A DNA stretch of 64,000 nt from Streptomyces uncialis (GTDB lineage: Bacteria; Actinomycetota; Actinomycetes; Streptomycetales; Streptomycetaceae), in NCBI RefSeq assembly GCF_001905345.1, contig NZ_LFBV01000003.1, forward strand, positions 62,001-126,000, in the 5' to 3' direction. The translations under genes were made by a program, and so were the position numbers. This document shows, in pieces, positions 61,588-64,000 of this stretch. The notes below the pieces were generated by a model. The model ran no database searches, had not been told where the DNA came from, and saw nothing but the letters and a program-made list of their open reading frames with translations. Each line of letters starts with the position of its first letter. Position 1 is the stretch's first letter.

Positions 61588-62684
61588 CGCCGAAGCTTTC
61601 CCCCGCCCTTGTCCTCGACCCCGTCTCGGGGCTCGGGTCCCGTGACGTGTCGGTCCGGCCCGCCGGACCGGGCGAGGTCGAGATCGAGGTCCGCGCGGCG
61701 GGCGTCTGCCACTCGGACCTGCATGTCGTGACGGGCGACTGGCCCACCGACCGCCCGCTCGTCCTCGGACACGAGGCGGCCGGGGTGGTGACCTCGGTCG
61801 GGGACGGCGTCACCTCGGTGCGGGCCGGTGACCATGTCGTCCTGTCCTGGTTCGCGCCGTGCCGCCGCTGCCGCCGCTGTGTGGCCGGTGAGGCGTGGCT
61901 GTGCACCGGCACCAAGGCCGTCGCCAACATGCTCCCCGACGGCACCACCGCGTTCGCGGACGACCAGGGCGAGCCGGTCTGGCCCTACCTGGGACTCGGC
62001 GCCTTCACGGAGCGGCTGGTCGTGCCGGAGGTCGCCGCGGTGAAGGTCCCGGACGAGCTCCCCTTCAGCATCGGCGCCCTGCTCGGCTGCTCCGTGACGA
62101 CCGGTATCGGCGCCGTCGTGAACACCGCGGGGGTCCGCCCCGGCGAGTCCGCGGTGGTGATCGGGACGGGCGGCGTCGGACTCTCCGTCGTGATGGGCCT
62201 GCGGCTGGTCGGCGCCGACCCCGTGATCGCCGTCGACCTCTCCCCCGAACGTCTCGCCGCGGCGCGGCGGTTCGGCGCCACCCACACCCTCGACGGCAAC
62301 ACGGCCGATGTCGCCGCCTGGTGCCAGGACGAGCTCGGCGGGGTCGACCACGCCTTCGAGGCGATCGGCAGCCCCAAGGTCATCAGCACCCTCCCGGCCA
62401 TGCTCACCTCGGGCGGGGCCGCGGTGCTGGTGGGGATGGCGGCGACCGGCGCGACCGCCACATTCGACCCCTTCGACCTCGCGGACCAGGGCAAACGTAT
62501 CCTGGGCTGCAACTATGGCTCCAGCATCGGGGAGATCGACATCCCGAAGCTGGCCCGTCTCTATCTGTCCGGAAGGCTGCCGTTGGACGACCTGATCGGG
62601 CGCACCCGGCCCCTGAGCGAGGCCGCGGACGCCCTTGACGATCTCCGTTCGAACACCGGGGTCCGAACGATTCTCGAACCCTGA
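61584..62684 (+). CDS. Zinc-dependent alcohol dehydrogenase
   Basis: A 366-aa MDR enzyme. Catalytic zinc ligands are Cys42 (VCHSDLH), His63-Glu64 (GHEAAG) and Cys169 (LLGCSVTTG); the structural zinc uses Cys93, 96, 99 and 107 (APCRRCRRCVAGEAWLC). The NAD site is VVIGTGGVGLSVVMG with Asp in IAVDLSP. It belongs to the class III-like group of actinobacterial enzymes oxidising alcohols to aldehydes. Start ATG 61584 overlaps the permease stop. The product aldehyde would feed the aldehyde dehydrogenase encoded next. Confidence 0.95.
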   Translation: MTPKLSPALVLDPVSGLGSRDVSVRPAGPGEVEIEVRAAGVCHSDLHVVTGDWPTDRPLVLGHEAAGVVTSVGDGVTSVRAGDHVVLSWFAPCRRCRRCVAGEAWLCTGTKAVANMLPDGTTAFADDQGEPVWPYLGLGAFTERLVVPEVAAVKVPDELPFSIGALLGCSVTTGIGAVVNTAGVRPGESAVVIGTGGVGLSVVMGLRLVGADPVIAVDLSPERLAAARRFGATHTLDGNTADVAAWCQDELGGVDHAFEAIGSPKVISTLPAMLTSGGAAVLVGMAATGATATFDPFDLADQGKRILGCNYGSSIGEIDIPKLARLYLSGRLPLDDLIGRTRPLSEAADALDDLRSNTGVRTILEP

Positions 62685-62783
62685 GGCAGCTTTCCGGCCG
62701 GACCGCGGCACCGGCTCCGGCCGTCGCACACTTGAGGGGGACAGCGGCCGCGGCTGTCCCCCGACCAGCTCCCAGGAGGCATG

Positions 62784-64000
62784 ATGTACGCCGTCACCGA
62801 CCCGACCACCGGTGAGATCACCGCTACCTACCCGACCGCCACGGACGCCGAGGTGTCGGCGGCCGTCGACGCCGCCCACGCGGCCACCGCCTGGGGACGC
62901 ACCGGGTCCGTGGCCGAGCGGGCCGCACTGCTGCGGCGCCTCGGTGAGCTGCACACCGAGCGCCGGGCCGAGCTGGCCGCGAGCATCGTCCAGGAGATGG
63001 GCAAGCCGCTCGCCGAGGCCGAGGGCGAGGTCGACTTCTGCGCCGACATCTACGGCTACTACGCCGACCACGCCGAGGAGTACCTGGCCGACGAGCCGAT
63101 CGGCGTCGTCTCGGGCCCCGGGACCGCTGTCATCCGGCGCAGCCCGGTGGGAGCGCTCCTCGGGATCATGCCGTGGAACTTCCCGGCCTACCAGGTCGCC
63201 CGCTTCGCCGCCCCCAACCTCGCCATCGGCAACACCATCGTGCTCAAGCACGCGCCGCAGTGCCCGGCCACCGCGGCGCTGCTGGAGAAGCTGTTCGCCG
63301 AGGCGGGTTTCCCGGCCGGCGCCTACGTCAACGTGTACGCCACCAACGAGCAGATCGCCGACGTCATCGCCGACCCCCGGATCCAGGGCGTCTCGCTGAC
63401 CGGGTCCGAGCGGGCCGGTTCGGCCGTCGCGGAGATCGCCGGACGGCACCTCAAGAAGGTGGTCCTCGAACTCGGCGGTTCCGACCCCTTCATCGTCCTG
63501 GCCACCGACGACCTCGACGCGGTGGTCGAATCCGCCGTCGCCGCCCGCCTCGACAACACGGGCCAGGCGTGCAACGCCGCCAAGCGGTTCGTCGTCCTCG
63601 ACCACCTCCACGACGCGTTCGTCGAGCGGTTCACCGCCAAGCTGCTCGCCGGCGAGACCGGCGCGCCGCTGTCGTCGGCCGCCGCGGCCGAGAACCTGGG
63701 CCGTCAGGTCGACGCGGCCGTGGCCCAGGGGGCGACCCTGCACAGCACCGGCGAGCGACGCGGGGCCTACTTCCCGGCCGGTGTCCTGACCGGCCTCACC
63801 ACCGAGCACGCGGCGGCCCGGGAGGAGCTGTTCGGCCCGGTGGCGATGGTCTTCACCGCCTCCGACGAGGAGGACGCCGTACGGATCGCCAACGACACGC
63901 CCTACGGTCTCGGCTCGTACCTCTTCACCAACGACCCGTCGCAGGCCGAGCGGGTCGCCGACCGGATCGAGGCCGGCATGGTCTTCGTCAACGGTGTCGG
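62784..64000 (+). CDS. NAD(P)-dependent aldehyde dehydrogenase, succinate-semialdehyde-type (C-terminus outside window)
   Basis: The first 405 codons of an aldehyde dehydrogenase. Asn132 in MPWNFP, Lys155 in VLKHAP, general base Glu229 in LELGGSDP and nucleophile Cys263 in NTGQACNAAKR are all present. TGEITATYPTATDAEVSAAV and PIGVVSGPG are characteristic of the succinate-semialdehyde dehydrogenase (GabD/Sad-like) subgroup. AGGAGG sits 4 bp before ATG 62784 and 1 bp before ATG 62781, so I prefer 62784. It is the third gene of the permease operon. Substrate assignment (succinate semialdehyde or a related omega-aldehyde) is inferred. Confidence 0.93.
   Translation, partial: MYAVTDPTTGEITATYPTATDAEVSAAVDAAHAATAWGRTGSVAERAALLRRLGELHTERRAELAASIVQEMGKPLAEAEGEVDFCADIYGYYADHAEEYLADEPIGVVSGPGTAVIRRSPVGALLGIMPWNFPAYQVARFAAPNLAIGNTIVLKHAPQCPATAALLEKLFAEAGFPAGAYVNVYATNEQIADVIADPRIQGVSLTGSERAGSAVAEIAGRHLKKVVLELGGSDPFIVLATDDLDAVVESAVAARLDNTGQACNAAKRFVVLDHLHDAFVERFTAKLLAGETGAPLSSAAAAENLGRQVDAAVAQGATLHSTGERRGAYFPAGVLTGLTTEHAAAREELFGPVAMVFTASDEEDAVRIANDTPYGLGSYLFTNDPSQAERVADRIEAGMVFVNGV

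Noticed and set aside
61497..63809. A 770-aa minus-strand open frame
   Set aside because: It is the complement of the alcohol and aldehyde dehydrogenase genes, which have all catalytic motifs on the plus strand.

Overview
The window is very high-GC DNA with strong G/C bias at third codon positions. Its gene content is actinobacterial: an AfsR/SARP-type regulator, an XRE-nSTAND1 protein, a TioE-like MerR regulator, DUF3592 membrane proteins, an RNase Sa-like nuclease with a barstar, and many starts that sit 6-8 bp after a TANNNT -10 box (leaderless promoters). It fits a Streptomyces or close relative. The amount of decayed DNA suggests a chromosome arm rather than the core. I saw no rRNA, tRNA or CRISPR array.

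Left part (1-9.7 kb): an incomplete nSTAND1 NTPase, a small secreted protein, an S66 LD-carboxypeptidase-like enzyme, an imine-reductase-like oxidoreductase divergent from a 1129-aa AfsR-like regulator, and a second small secreted protein.

Degenerate accessory zone (about 9.8-36 kb): intact single genes alternate with broken ones. Intact genes include a YdeI-like protein, an atypical kinase, a serine beta-lactamase-like hydrolase, an MpaB/DUF2236-type oxygenase, an aldo/keto reductase with a divergent HTH gene, HxlR plus DUF1330, two methyltransferases, a TetR, a DUF3592 pair, a GT92-like glycosyltransferase, an alanine-rich exported protein and a Tat-type exonuclease/phosphatase-fold enzyme. 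Broken genes include a membrane-anchored protein with two frameshifts, an ECF sigma N-terminus, PhzF, an MFS tail and a carboxylesterase that has lost its active-site serine. Remnants of an IS630 transposase, a tyrosine integrase and a serine recombinase lie at 18.4-22.6 kb, next to a duplicated tail of the oxygenase gene.

Middle part (36-54 kb): SMI1/KNR4-like protein, LuxR regulator divergent from an FAD enzyme, six-bladed tectonin protein, GNAT, secreted RNase Sa-like enzyme with a divergent barstar, TauE exporter, SnoaL and VOC proteins, a secreted propeller-like protein, MerR regulator divergent from an erythromycin-esterase-like enzyme, DUF1801 protein divergent from two VOC genes, exported SRPBCC protein, and a small membrane protein divergent from a TetR.

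Right part (54-64 kb): a minus-strand cluster encodes a kinase-less copy of a sensor membrane domain, the matching histidine kinase, a NarL-type response regulator, and an ABC ATPase with its permease; it reads as a signal-responsive export or resistance module. It is followed by a TetR divergent from an amino-acid permease / zinc alcohol dehydrogenase / aldehyde dehydrogenase operon, probably for amine or amino-acid catabolism, which runs off the window.
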